Part shown: in pieces, positions 8,704-17,661 of the stretch
Layout: the number at the start of each line of letters is the position of its first letter
How positions within the stretch are numbered: the first letter of the stretch is position 1
Source of the DNA: DATATV01 sp036268615
GTDB taxonomy: Bacteria > Actinomycetota > Actinomycetes > Mycobacteriales > Pseudonocardiaceae
NCBI GenBank assembly: GCA_036268615.1
Contig: DATATV010000076.1
Span: 6,765 to 70,764 of the forward strand
Length of the DNA stretch: 64,000 nucleotides
Direction: 5' to 3'
Notes under the pieces: model-generated
Database searches by the model: none
What the model saw: the letters and a program-made list of their open reading frames with translations, nothing else
Told to the model about the DNA's origin: nothing
Position numbers and translations under genes: made by a program

Positions 8704-9345
8704 TCACGACCGGGCCAAGCCGAGACGCAGACCGAGCGCGATGATCACCGCGCCGGACACCAACCCGGTCACCAGCCGGCCGGTCGGTCCGGTGAGGACA
8801 CGACCGAGCAGCACACCGCCGCCGGCGAGCAACAGCTGCCAACTGGCCGAGGCGCTGAAGGCCGCGAGCACGAACACCCCGTCGGCGACCGGATCGCCGG
8901 GCGGCACGCCGTTCACTGTGCCGTGCCCACCCACGACCAACGCGGTGAAATACACGACCGTGGTCGGATTGACCAGCGTGATCCCGAGCAGGCCGAGGTA
9001 GGCCCGCCACGCGGAGCCGGTCGTGACACTGACCGCGGACCCGGTCGGGCGACGGTGGGCCCGAATCGCGCGCAGCCAACCCAGTAGGCCGATCCCGACC
9101 AACAACACCGTCGATACCAGCCGCAGCACCCCCGCCGCCGGCTCGATCACCCGGGCCAGCGCGTCGCCGCCGACGACCGCGACCAGGGCGTATCCCCCGT
9201 CGGCGGTGGCCACGCCGAGCGCCGCGGCGACGCCGATCCGCGGTGTCGTGCGAGCGGTCAGTGCGACCAGGTAGCTACCCACCGCGCCGACCGGAATGGC
9301 GATGCCGTAGCCGGCGAGCAGCCCGCCGACCAGTACGGCGATCAC
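8704..9345 (-). CDS. LysE-family amino-acid/metabolite exporter
   Basis: A 213-residue inner-membrane protein with about six hydrophobic helices and the LysE/RhtB-like GAVGSYLVALTARTTPRIG region plus a conserved GITLVNPTTVVYF segment. Such proteins export amino acids or similar small compounds. The open frame begins upstream at 9477, but that extension is Arg-rich and unlike the family. GTG at 9345 (VIAVLVGGLL) is my choice, and the start is uncertain by a few codons. Confidence 0.83.
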   Translation of the reverse strand: MIAVLVGGLLAGYGIAIPVGAVGSYLVALTARTTPRIGVAAALGVATADGGYALVAVVGGDALARVIEPAAGVLRLVSTVLLVGIGLLGWLRAIRAHRRPTGSAVSVTTGSAWRAYLGLLGITLVNPTTVVYFTALVVGGHGTVNGVPPGDPVADGVFVLAAFSASASWQLLLAGGGVLLGRVLTGPTGRLVTGLVSGAVIIALGLRLGLARS

Positions 9346-9484
9346 GATCGGGGCGTTGAACGTCCCTTCCCGCGGCGACCCTGCTGCTCGGCCACCGTCC
9401 GACGGGCGCCGTGGCAGGTCAGCGAGGTCAGTTCGGTCACGCCGGGGACGCTGCCGAGGGCGGCAGGTCGACCGCAACCGAATA

Positions 9485-10516
9485 TCACGGCAGCAGCAGG
9501 TTCACGTCCCCGAACTCGTGCCACAGGTACCGGTGGTCGATCGCCGCCCGGTACGCCCGATCAAGCACCGGCTGGTCGGTGATCGCGGCCAGCATGTCCA
9601 GGTGCGACGCGGCCGGCTCGTGGAATCCGGTGAGCAGGCCGTCGACGACCCGCACGCCGCGCTCGGGCGTGATGATCAGCTCGGTCCAGCCCGCCGCCGC
9701 CCGCACCACACCGTCCTCGCCGGTCGCACTCTCCAGTGCCCGCACGGCCGTCGTGCCGATCGCGATGATCCGACCACCCGCGGCGCGGGCCTGGTTGACG
9801 ATGCGGGCGCTGGTCGCGGAGACCGCGAACCGCTCCGGGTAGGGCCGCTCGTGGGCCTCCGGCGAGGCCACACCGGTGTGCAGCAGGATCGGCGCGAAAC
9901 CGATGCCGGCCGACACCAGGCGGCTGATCATCCGGTCAGTGAACGGCCGGGACGCGCTCGGCATCTCGGCGCTGCCCGGCCGGATGGCGAACACCGTCTG
10001 GTAGTACGAGATCGGCCAGGATCGGGGCACGTAGCCGTAGCGGATCGGGCTGCCGTGCCGGCCGAGGTAATCGGCGACCGAGCCGATCGCCCCGGTGTCC
10101 ACCTCGGCCACCCAGAGGCGCTGCCGGGAGTACCGCTCACGCAGGATCACCTGGCCGCCGCCGAGCAGCGGATACCGCTGCCCCGCCACCCCACCGACAT
10201 GCGGCGTCGTGGCCTTGCCCGCACCGGCCCGCAACTCCACCAGCCAGGTGTGGTCGGGGCGCTCGGTGGAGAAGTGCACGGTCAGGTTGCTGTCCGCCAC
10301 CGGGACCGCGGCGGCCAGCGTGCCGGACGTGTTCACCACGAGTACGTCTCCCGGCCGCAGCAGGTCAGGCAACTCGGTGAACCGGTGGTGGCCGGGCTCG
10401 GTCACCGATCGCCGGGCGACCAGCAGTCGAACGTCGTCGCGGGCCAGACCGCGGGCCTCCGGTGGCTCGTGTGCCTCCAGGGCCGCGGGCAGGATGAAGT
10501 CAAGCGTCTTCGTCAT
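9485..10516 (-). CDS. QueA-like S-adenosylmethionine:tRNA ribosyltransferase-isomerase family protein
   Basis: A 343-residue protein of the QueA family, which transfers the ribosyl part of SAM to 7-deazaguanine in tRNA during queuosine synthesis. Visible family features: RPGDVLVVNTSGTLAAAVP, GFAPILLHTGVASPE, a canonical IGTTAVRALESA, and LLTGFHEPAASHL, which replaces the usual FHxPxSTL. The start overlaps the upstream VOC gene by 4 bp, so it is the third gene of an SDR-VOC-QueA operon. No tgt, queG or preQ0 genes are nearby, and with the altered FHEP motif a divergent role is possible. Confidence 0.87.
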   Translation of the reverse strand: MTKTLDFILPAALEAHEPPEARGLARDDVRLLVARRSVTEPGHHRFTELPDLLRPGDVLVVNTSGTLAAAVPVADSNLTVHFSTERPDHTWLVELRAGAGKATTPHVGGVAGQRYPLLGGGQVILRERYSRQRLWVAEVDTGAIGSVADYLGRHGSPIRYGYVPRSWPISYYQTVFAIRPGSAEMPSASRPFTDRMISRLVSAGIGFAPILLHTGVASPEAHERPYPERFAVSATSARIVNQARAAGGRIIAIGTTAVRALESATGEDGVVRAAAGWTELIITPERGVRVVDGLLTGFHEPAASHLDMLAAITDQPVLDRAYRAAIDHRYLWHEFGDVNLLLP

Positions 10517-10866
10517 TTTTCACTCCACACCACAACATGCGTGCCCGCCGGGTCACGCACCTCGAATCCGTAGTGGCCGCGCGGATACCGATGCGGCCCG
10601 ACGATCGGTTCGGCCGGCTGCCAGTCGGCGAAGGCCCGGTCGACCTGTCGCACGCCGTCCAGTTCGAACGCCAATGGCGCCGGGCCCGGCGTGCCCGGGG
10701 CGACGAACTCCAGACGGGCCCCGTCCGCCACCCGCAACACCAGACCACGCTCGCCGTCCCGAGACCAGCCGTCGACGGCTTCGAGTCCGAGATGGACTGT
10801 GTAGAACTGTTCCACCGCAGCCAGATCGTCGACCTGGAACGGCAGCCACAGCGCCTTCGGGGTCAT
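10513..10866 (-). CDS. VOC (glyoxalase/bleomycin-resistance) family protein
   Basis: A 117-residue single-module vicinal-oxygen-chelate protein. The beta-alpha-beta-beta-beta pattern is evident: WLPFQVDDLAAVEQFYTVHLGL, then GARLEFVAPG and GHYGFEVRDPAGTHVVVWS at the end. It overlaps the SDR gene upstream and the QueA-like gene downstream by 4 bp each (ATGA), so all three are translationally coupled. Whether it is a metal-dependent enzyme or a binding protein cannot be told; the expected His/Glu ligands are not all obvious. Confidence 0.88.
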   Translation of the reverse strand: MTPKALWLPFQVDDLAAVEQFYTVHLGLEAVDGWSRDGERGLVLRVADGARLEFVAPGTPGPAPLAFELDGVRQVDRAFADWQPAEPIVGPHRYPRGHYGFEVRDPAGTHVVVWSEK

Positions 10867-11537
10867 CCCGAGACCAGCTTGATCCGGCCGGACTCCGGGC
10901 GGTTGGCGAGCAGCTTGAGAAACGCCGGGACGACCGTCTCCGGCCGTGGACGGTCGCTGATGTCCTCGCCGGGGAAGGCCTGCTGGTGCATCCGGGTGCG
11001 CAGGTCCCCCGGGTCGACCGCCCACACCCGCACGGTGGGCTCCTCGGCGGCCAGGATGCGGCTGAGCTGTTCCACCGCGGCCTTGGCCGAACCGTAACCG
11101 CCCCAGCCCTCGTACGGCTCGACCGCGGCGTCCGAGGTGACGTTCACGACCGACCCGCCGCGCTCCCGCAGGGTGGGCAGCGCGAGCTGGACGAGCGCGA
11201 GCGGCGCGAGCAGGTTGACCTCGTACACCTCGCGCAGTACAGCCAGCGGGTAGTCGGCCAGGGCCGGCTGCGGGCTCGGGCCGAGGATTCCGGCGTTGTT
11301 GACCAGCAGGTCGGGGCCACCCAACTCGGTCGCGGCGGCGAGCAGCGCGGCCCGATGCCCCGGATCGGTGACGTCCCCGACCACGGTGCGTACCCGGCCA
11401 CCGATCCGGGTCGCCGCCTCGGTCAGCGCGTCGGCGTCCCGCCCGTCGACCACGAGCTGCCAGCCCGCGCCGGCCAGGCCGGTGGCCACCGCCTCGCCGA
11501 GCCCCCGAGACGCTCCCGTGATGATCGCAACAGCCAT
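10863..11537 (-). CDS. Short-chain dehydrogenase/reductase
   Basis: A 224-residue classical SDR. It has the Rossmann motif TGASRGLGEAV, NNAGILG, the catalytic Ser in VNVTSDAA and an active-site YGSAK where Tyr is followed by Gly-Ser-Ala-Lys (the YxxxK pair). The start at 11537 has GGGAGGT just upstream. It is the first gene of the SDR-VOC-QueA-like overlapping operon and is divergent from the histidine kinase at 11691. Substrate is unknown; coupling to a VOC protein suggests a small carbonyl compound. Confidence 0.92.
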   Translation of the reverse strand: MAVAIITGASRGLGEAVATGLAGAGWQLVVDGRDADALTEAATRIGGRVRTVVGDVTDPGHRAALLAAATELGGPDLLVNNAGILGPSPQPALADYPLAVLREVYEVNLLAPLALVQLALPTLRERGGSVVNVTSDAAVEPYEGWGGYGSAKAAVEQLSRILAAEEPTVRVWAVDPGDLRTRMHQQAFPGEDISDRPRPETVVPAFLKLLANRPESGRIKLVSG

Positions 11538-11690
11538 CGGAACTACCTCCCACGTTCGTGAATCCGTGTGCTCGACGCTAGGAGCCGGCAGCCGCGCTGC
11601 CATCGGACACGAGGGCCGCCGGACGTCGGTCTTTGGTCCTAGGTCTTCCGGCTGATTCGCGATGTGGGTCCTGCTGGGTACGGTGAGGTG

Positions 11691-12827
11691 GTGACCGGCT
11701 TCGGATGGACCGAGCTGCGCGAGGTCAGCGCGGCCGTACTTGAGGTGAACGCCCGCCGGTCGGTCCACGAGGTACTGCAGACGATCCTCACCTCCGCCCG
11801 CCGGCTGCTGGACGCGCGCTACGCCGCCCTCGGCGTGCCGGACGAGAAGGGTGCCTTCGCCGAGTTCCTGGCCGACGGGATCAGCGCGGAACAGTGGCGG
11901 GAGATCGGCCCGGTGCCCCGGCAGCACGGCGTGCTGGGCGTGTTGCTGCGCGATCCGCACCCGGTCCGGCTGGCCGACATCCACGACCATCCGCAGTTCG
12001 GCGGTTGGTGGCCCGCAGCGCATCCGGAGATGACCGACTTCCTCGGGATGCCGATCAAACACGGCGACGAGATCCTCGGCGAACTGTTCCTGGCCAACAA
12101 GAACACCCCGGGCGGCTTCACCGAACAGGACGAGGAGCTGCTCCAACTGCTGGCCGGTCACGCGGCGATCGCCCTGGTGAACGCGCGGCTCACCGAACGC
12201 AGCCGGGAACTGTCGATTGTGGAGGAACGAAACCGGATCGCCCGCGAGCTGCACGACGCCGTGTCGCAGAAGCTGTTCAGCCTGCGGCTGACCGCGGAGG
12301 CCGCCGGCACGTTGCTGGCCGACAACCCGGACCGCGCGGCGACCGAACTGGACACCGTGCGCAGGCTGGCCGCCGAGGCGGCCGAGGAGCTGCACTCGAT
12401 CGTGGACGGACTGCGGCCGCCGGCCCTGGCCGGTGACGGCCTGGACACCGCGCTGCGCAAGCAGGCCGAACTGCTCGACCGGGTGCACACGGCGACCGTC
12501 CGATTCGTCGGCAGTCCGGTGCCCCGGTTGACCTCGGCGCGCGAGGAGGCGGCCTACCGGATCGCCCAGGAGGCGCTGCACAACGCCCTGCGGCACGCGC
12601 ACGCCTGCACGATCGAGGTGGATCTGAGCTGCCACCGCGGCTCGGTGCTGCTGACCGTCTCCGACAACGGCCGTGGTTTCGACCCCGAGGAGATGGTGGA
12701 CTCGGCGCGACGGCTGGGGTTCACGTCGATGCGCGAGCGGGCCCGCTCGGTCGGCGGGGTGATCACCGTGTCCAGCGTGCCCGGCGGGGGCACGACCGTC
12801 AGGTTGGCGGTGCCGACCCGTGGCTGA
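11691..12827 (+). CDS. GAF-domain sensor histidine kinase (NarL-partner type)
   Basis: A 378-residue soluble sensor kinase. An N-terminal GAF domain spans about residues 15-165. A HisKA_3 dimerisation/phosphoacceptor box, EERNRIARELHDAVSQKLFS, contains His188, and the C-terminal HATPase domain has the N box EEAAYRIAQEALHNALRHAHA and G box DNGRGFD. No transmembrane helix is visible, so the signal is likely cytosolic (redox, gas or small ligand). GTG at 11691 is chosen; GTG at 11664 is an alternative. It overlaps the response regulator gene by 8 bp. Confidence 0.92.
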   Translation: MTGFGWTELREVSAAVLEVNARRSVHEVLQTILTSARRLLDARYAALGVPDEKGAFAEFLADGISAEQWREIGPVPRQHGVLGVLLRDPHPVRLADIHDHPQFGGWWPAAHPEMTDFLGMPIKHGDEILGELFLANKNTPGGFTEQDEELLQLLAGHAAIALVNARLTERSRELSIVEERNRIARELHDAVSQKLFSLRLTAEAAGTLLADNPDRAATELDTVRRLAAEAAEELHSIVDGLRPPALAGDGLDTALRKQAELLDRVHTATVRFVGSPVPRLTSAREEAAYRIAQEALHNALRHAHACTIEVDLSCHRGSVLLTVSDNGRGFDPEEMVDSARRLGFTSMRERARSVGGVITVSSVPGGGTTVRLAVPTRG

Positions 12828-13455
12828 CACCATCCGGGTGCTCGTCGCCGACGACCATCCTGTTGTGCGCCAAGGGTTGCGCACCTTTCTCGATCTGCAG
12901 GCCGACATCACGGTGATCGGCGAGGCGGCCGACGGCCGGTCCTGTGTCGACGCGGTGGACGAGCTGCGCCCGGACGTGGTGCTGCTCGACCTGCGGATGC
13001 CCGGCGGCGACGGGGTGAGTGTGCTGCACGGACTGCGCGAACGGCAGATCCCCAGCCGGGTCCTGGTGATCACCAGCTTCACCGATCCGGCAGCGGTGTT
13101 GCCGGCGATGCGCGCGGGCGCCGCCGGTTACGTCTACAAGGACATCGACCCGCCCGCGCTCGCGTCCGCCATCCGCGCGGTGCACGCCGGCCACGTGCTG
13201 CTCAACGCGGACGTGGCCCGGCTGCTGGCCGCGGGCGACAACCAGCCGGCCGGCTCCCGGCTCACCGCCCGCGAACTGGAGGTGCTCACCGAGTTGGCGC
13301 GCGGCCACGCCAACCGGGAGATCGCCAGAACGCTCGGGTTGGCGGAGAAGACGGTCAAGACGCACGTCAGCGCGATCCTGGCCAAGCTGGGCGTGCAGGA
13401 CCGGACCCAGGCGGCGCTGCACGCGGTGCGGGTCGGCCTGGTGCACGCCGACTGA
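12820..13455 (+). CDS. NarL/FixJ-family response regulator
   Basis: A 211-residue response regulator. The receiver domain has the acidic pair D11-D12, phospho-acceptor D57 in VVLLDLRMPGGDG, a Thr/Ser switch in VITSF and the conserved Lys in YVYKD. The C-terminal LuxR-type HTH runs from LTARELEVLTELARGHANREI through KTVKTHVSAILAKLG. The GTG start lies inside the end of the kinase gene, so the two form a cognate, translationally coupled pair. Targets are unknown. Confidence 0.95.
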   Translation: MADTIRVLVADDHPVVRQGLRTFLDLQADITVIGEAADGRSCVDAVDELRPDVVLLDLRMPGGDGVSVLHGLRERQIPSRVLVITSFTDPAAVLPAMRAGAAGYVYKDIDPPALASAIRAVHAGHVLLNADVARLLAAGDNQPAGSRLTARELEVLTELARGHANREIARTLGLAEKTVKTHVSAILAKLGVQDRTQAALHAVRVGLVHAD

Positions 13456-13511
13456 GCAGCCCTGAGCGAACACGGCCCCACGGCGCCGATGCCTTCCCTA
13501 GCATCGGTTTC

Positions 13512-14192
13512 ATGGGGAACGGGACAACGGCGGCGTACGACGCACATGCCGACTGGTACAACAACTTCATGTCGCCCGCGGCCGGCGCGTACCTCGACCG
13601 GGTGCACACGAGCGTCCGTGACCTGCTCGGCGGCGGGACCGGTGTGTGTCTGGACGTCTGCTGCGGCACCGGCGCGCACGCGGTCGCGCTGGCCGGCCTC
13701 GGCTGGGCACCGGTGGGGGTGGACCTGTCCAGCGGGCAGCTACGGCACGCGGCGAAGCGACTGCCGGTGGCCGTCGCCGACGCCGTGGCGCTGCCCCTCG
13801 CCGACGCGTCGGTGCCCGCCGCTGCCTGCGTACTGGCCAGCACGGACGTGCCGGACTACCCGGCCGTGCTGCGCGAGATCGCCCGGGTGCTGCGGCCCGG
13901 CGGGCGGTTCGTGCACGTCGGGGTGCATCCCTGTTTCATCGGCGCGTTCGCCGACTGGAGCGAGCAGCCCAGGATCGTCGTCGACGAGCGTTACACCGAC
14001 CCGTCCCGCACCTTCGACACCTGGAATCCCGGTGGCGTGCGCGCGCGAGTGGGTGCCTGGCACATCCCGCTGGCCGACCTGCTCAACGCCACCGTCGCCG
14101 CGGGTCTGCGACTGGTCCGGACCACCGAGGCGGGATCGGGCGGCATCCCGGACCTCTTCGGCTTTCTGGCCGTACGCGACGACGGCGGGTGA
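13512..14192 (+). CDS. SAM-dependent methyltransferase, class I
   Basis: A 226-residue methyltransferase. Motif I is VCLDVCCGTGAHAVALA, the acidic motif II residue lies in GVDLSSG, and REIARVLRPGGRFVHVG is a typical UbiE/Methyltransf_11 motif. A promoter-like TAGCAT lies just upstream at about 13499. It is a single gene between the two-component pair and a convergent patatin gene. The acceptor substrate is unknown. Confidence 0.9.
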   Translation: MGNGTTAAYDAHADWYNNFMSPAAGAYLDRVHTSVRDLLGGGTGVCLDVCCGTGAHAVALAGLGWAPVGVDLSSGQLRHAAKRLPVAVADAVALPLADASVPAAACVLASTDVPDYPAVLREIARVLRPGGRFVHVGVHPCFIGAFADWSEQPRIVVDERYTDPSRTFDTWNPGGVRARVGAWHIPLADLLNATVAAGLRLVRTTEAGSGGIPDLFGFLAVRDDGG

Positions 14193-14220
14193 GCCGAGTG
14201 CGATGGGACCGAATCGGCTC
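14191..14220. terminator. Possible stem-loop between convergent genes
   Basis: GAGCCGA (14191-14197) pairs with TCGGCTC (14214-14220) around a 16-nt loop, spanning the stop codon of the methyltransferase gene and the end of the patatin gene. The stem is short and has no U tract, so it is a weak candidate for a bidirectional terminator. Confidence 0.35.
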
Positions 14221-15274
14221 AGCCGGTCGGGGAATGGTCCCGGTAGACGGTCATCCTGGGCACGATCAACGCGTCCGCGCCCTCCAGCGCCAGATGCGCG
14301 GCCCGGTAGGCGGAGCGGGCGCCGTCCAGTAGTGTGCCCCGGTTCGTCTCGTGCCGTTTCACCTCGGGCGTCCTGGGCAGCGGCGCGAGATCGAGCACGG
14401 CCCGATCATCGTCGGGTTCCCGCCGGGCACGCGCCAGATACGGGCGGTCGTCGGTGAGGTAGCGGCGCAGGGCGGTCAGGAACGCCGTGCCCAGGCCGGG
14501 ACGCATCCGCTCCAGGTAGCGGGACACCATCCGGTCGGTCAGCGGCACGGCCGGGCGCAGCGGCGCGATCGGCCGGGTGCTCAACGACAGCACGTGCGTG
14601 CAGCCGTCGGCCAGCGCGGTGCGGAACGGGTGCGGCTGCAACACTCCCCCGTCGATCGCCCGGTGACCACGAAACATCGCCGTGCCACGGACCGCGAGCG
14701 GCAGCCACGCGCCGGCCCGCAGCGCGGCCCGAAGATCCGCCGGGGACTCGAAGTCGCTCACGTCCAGCGGTTCGAGCGTGTCGACATCGGTGACCAGCAC
14801 GTGCAGCCGCTGGGCCGCAGTGAGAATCGCGGGATAGTCCAACGGCTTGCGCCGGGTCGCCACGTCGTCGAAGACGTAGTCGAGATTCATCGGACCCTCG
14901 CGCCGCAGCACCCGGCTGAAATCGAGGAAATCCCCGGTGGTGAGGTCGTCGAAATAGATGGACAGCGGAAACCAGGTGTCCCGGGTACTGAAGTAGGCGG
15001 CATTCATCCCGCCGGACGAACACGCGTACACGTCGTCGAAGGCGTCCGCGTAACCGAAGTCCTCGATGGCGGTGAGCATCGCCGCGGACACCACCCCGCG
15101 CAGCCCGCCGCCCTCAACGGCGAGCCCGACCTTGAGGCCGTCGTCCCGCCGGCCGGGCTTGCTGCCGGCGGCCCGCCGGGCCCGGAGCACCTCGCGGACC
15201 GGGTGCGTCAGCGACCACGGTGTCGATCCTGCCGAACGGGTGCTGGCCGTGGTGCTCTGCGCCGATCCTCGCAA
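14219..15274 (-). CDS. Patatin-like phospholipase
   Basis: A 351-residue cytosolic patatin-type lipid acyl hydrolase. The oxyanion motif VEGGGLRG is at about 53-60; the nucleophile elbow is ACSSGG (Ser86), where the usual first Gly is Ala; the dyad Asp lies in AIDGG. The start is TTG with TGAGG a few bases upstream. The first 30 residues look family-compatible (HPVREVLRARRA), but a downstream start is possible. A C-terminal helical region follows the dyad. Bacterial relatives act on phospholipids; substrate is unproved. Confidence 0.85.
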   Translation of the reverse strand: MRGSAQSTTASTRSAGSTPWSLTHPVREVLRARRAAGSKPGRRDDGLKVGLAVEGGGLRGVVSAAMLTAIEDFGYADAFDDVYACSSGGMNAAYFSTRDTWFPLSIYFDDLTTGDFLDFSRVLRREGPMNLDYVFDDVATRRKPLDYPAILTAAQRLHVLVTDVDTLEPLDVSDFESPADLRAALRAGAWLPLAVRGTAMFRGHRAIDGGVLQPHPFRTALADGCTHVLSLSTRPIAPLRPAVPLTDRMVSRYLERMRPGLGTAFLTALRRYLTDDRPYLARARREPDDDRAVLDLAPLPRTPEVKRHETNRGTLLDGARSAYRAAHLALEGADALIVPRMTVYRDHSPTG

Positions 15275-15345
15275 CGATGCCTCACATCCGCCGTCGTCAA
15301 GCGGCTGGCCGGCCGGGTGAACGTCCAGCTCAGCCTAGCAAGCCC

Positions 15346-15383
15346 GGTCCGTTCCGCCGGCGCACGCGCGGGCGGAACGGACC
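15346..15383 (-). terminator. Terminator hairpin of the lectin-tailed glycosidase gene
   Basis: GGTCCGTTCCGCC (15346-15358) pairs perfectly with GGCGGAACGGACC (15371-15383) around a 12-nt loop. It begins seven bases beyond the stop codon of the gene ending at 15390 on the minus strand. The 13-bp GC-rich stem lacks a U run, as is usual in actinomycetes. Confidence 0.75.
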
Positions 15384-15389
15384 GTCGTC

Positions 15390-17546
15390 CTAGTGCCCGC
15401 CCATGCCGGTCGACCAGAGGGTCGCCCCCGAAGCACTGGCGAGGACGAGGTTGCCGTCGTTCTGCAGGGTCAGTTTTGCGCCCGTGTTACCGGCCGTGCC
15501 GCTGGCCCAGACCGGGCTACCGGCGCTGGTGTAGAGCACGAAGTTGCCGTCTCCCTGCATCACCGCGGTCACCGCAGCGGAGTTGACCGTGTTCGACGCC
15601 CACAGCGCGCTGCTCCCCTCGCGCAACACCAGGTTGCCGTCGCCCTGCAGGTTGAGGGTGAACCGGCCGTCGCACGAGCTGAGCGACTGGTTGGCGGCGA
15701 GCGAGTGGTTCGCCGTCAGCGTGCCGCACGCCGGTGGCACCGAGGCCGCGCAGTTGGTCGGGACCGCGGTGCCCGCTGGTGCCGCGCCGGCGACCATCGT
15801 CCACTGCGCGAGTTGGGCCGGTTGCACGGTCGCTGCGGCACACACTCCGCCGGTGACCTGCTCCTGCGCGACGGCCGTTCCGTGCGCGTCGACCAGGTGA
15901 TAGGTGCCCGCGGTGAGGCCGAGACCGGTGGGATAGACCGTGATCGAACTCGCATAGGCGGTTCCGGAGGTCACGTTGTCCAGGGTGATCGACGCGCTGG
16001 TGTGACTGCCGGCGACGACCGGCACCACCTGGAGCACCCCGCTGTTGGCGAGCGTGGCATAGGCGGGCGCGTACTGGGCGAGTTGGGTGCCGGCGGTCAG
16101 CAGCGTGCCACCGGCCGACCGGTACGCGGTCAGGTTGGCATCAACGCCGTTGATCGGCAGCACCGCCTTGTACTGCGCCAGCGTGACGATCCCGGCGTTC
16201 ACCTCCTGGCTGGTGACCACGGCGAACCCGGCCTGGTAGGAGTCCCACAGGTTGGTGAGCTGGTCCTCCGGCGCGGCGAGGCCACCACCGGCGGCATTGC
16301 CGTAGGCCTGGGAGAAGTCGACGTAGACCGCGACCGGCTGCTGCGGGTAGGAGCCGGACAGACTCTGCAGGGTGGGCAGCCAGCTGGTGTAGATCGGGTA
16401 GCCGACGGTGTCCTTCTGGGTGCCGTCGTGGATGAAGAAGTCCTCGCCGCCACCCTCGGGCAGGCCCATGCCGTAGTTGGCCAGCCACTGCCCGGCCTGC
16501 GCGGCCAGTTGGGTGCTGTCGCTGGGCGCGGTCCACTCCTGGGCCAGCGGGACGCCGTAGGCGCGGGCGAGGCTGCCGAAGGTCAGCGCGAGGCCGGGTG
16601 ACTGGGCCGCGTCGAGGATGATCGTCACGGTGTACTGCTTGGCCAGCGCGAAGAACAGGTCGGGGATGTTGCCGTTGCTGACCGCGTTGCCGAGGTGGCC
16701 GCCGAAGTAGTAGTACAGCGGAGTGCTGCTGGTGACCGCGCGCACGTCGGCGGCCAGCTGCCCGTAGGTGGTCTGCACGCTCCAGATCCGGAACAACTGG
16801 TAGACGCCGGCCAGTGGCTGGCCGGGAATGGCCGCGGGGACCTGTGCGAAGGCGGTGTAGGCGGTGCCGTTGCGGCTGTTGAAGGTCGCGATGGTGCCGT
16901 AGGTGGCGGGCAGGTAGGTGTTGTGGAACTCGTTGATGTCGTCCGGTGCCCAGCCTGCGGCGGTGCCCGCGTCGTCCCACTGGGCGTCCAGGAAGCCGTA
17001 GTCCAGGATGCTGCCGCCATAACCCGTGTTCGCCGCGATGTGCTTGACCGTGTCGGTGACGTAGGTGAGGTAGGCCGGCTGGGCGGTCGGATCCCACCAG
17101 GCCGGTGTCGCGCTCTGGACGCCGGCGGTGTTGATCTCGTGGCTGGTGACCCAGGTCGCCGGGCTGCCGCCCCAACCGGAGTACCAGAAGATCGGGATCA
17201 GCTTCATGCCCGCTGCGCTCGCGTTGGCCAGTTCCTGGTCCAACTCGGTGTAGGTGAACGTGCCCTGGGTGGGTTCGATCGTCGCCCACGGCATGTCGAT
17301 CTCGGCGGTGTTGAGGCCCTTCGCGTGCAGGGCGGCGAAACTCGCCGTCGACCACGCGGTGCCGTTGTTGTCGAAGTCCAGTTGGGTGGCCCACATCGTC
17401 GGCGCGGCCGCGGCCGCCGACGGCCCGGACGGGGTGGCATTGGCGGTGGTCAGTACCACCGCGACCAGTCCGAGAACGACGACAAGGGCGCCGATCACTG
17501 CCCTTTTCACGGAAATCGCACCGCTACGGTGACTCCGCACGTTCAC
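15390..17546 (-). CDS. Secreted TIM-barrel glycoside hydrolase with C-terminal bulb-type lectin domain
   Basis: A 718-residue exported protein. Residues 1-48 are a signal peptide/anchor (basic start, hydrophobic core, then Ala/Pro-rich). Residues about 50-420 resemble a GH42/GH35-like TIM barrel: GLNTAEIDMPWATIEPTQGTF and LIPIFWYSGWGG are the diagnostic early strands. A middle region (about 420-600) looks like a Rossmann/trimerisation-type and beta-sandwich part. The last 100 residues hold three bulb-lectin repeats (QGDGNLVLR, QGDGNFVLY, QNDGNLVLA), which bind mannose-type sugars in related proteins. Catalytic Glu residues were not assigned with certainty. It probably degrades an extracellular polysaccharide. 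Confidence 0.8.
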   Translation of the reverse strand: MNVRSHRSGAISVKRAVIGALVVVLGLVAVVLTTANATPSGPSAAAAAPTMWATQLDFDNNGTAWSTASFAALHAKGLNTAEIDMPWATIEPTQGTFTYTELDQELANASAAGMKLIPIFWYSGWGGSPATWVTSHEINTAGVQSATPAWWDPTAQPAYLTYVTDTVKHIAANTGYGGSILDYGFLDAQWDDAGTAAGWAPDDINEFHNTYLPATYGTIATFNSRNGTAYTAFAQVPAAIPGQPLAGVYQLFRIWSVQTTYGQLAADVRAVTSSTPLYYYFGGHLGNAVSNGNIPDLFFALAKQYTVTIILDAAQSPGLALTFGSLARAYGVPLAQEWTAPSDSTQLAAQAGQWLANYGMGLPEGGGEDFFIHDGTQKDTVGYPIYTSWLPTLQSLSGSYPQQPVAVYVDFSQAYGNAAGGGLAAPEDQLTNLWDSYQAGFAVVTSQEVNAGIVTLAQYKAVLPINGVDANLTAYRSAGGTLLTAGTQLAQYAPAYATLANSGVLQVVPVVAGSHTSASITLDNVTSGTAYASSITVYPTGLGLTAGTYHLVDAHGTAVAQEQVTGGVCAAATVQPAQLAQWTMVAGAAPAGTAVPTNCAASVPPACGTLTANHSLAANQSLSSCDGRFTLNLQGDGNLVLREGSSALWASNTVNSAAVTAVMQGDGNFVLYTSAGSPVWASGTAGNTGAKLTLQNDGNLVLASASGATLWSTGMGGH

Positions 17547-17661
17547 GCGCCTTCCTCGAACGGAAAAGTTCTATCTCGGAACGATCACACCGTAGCAGCG
17601 GATGACCCGCCGAAGATCAGCTGTACCCTGACGATCTCTCCCCGAGCCCACCGGAGGACAC

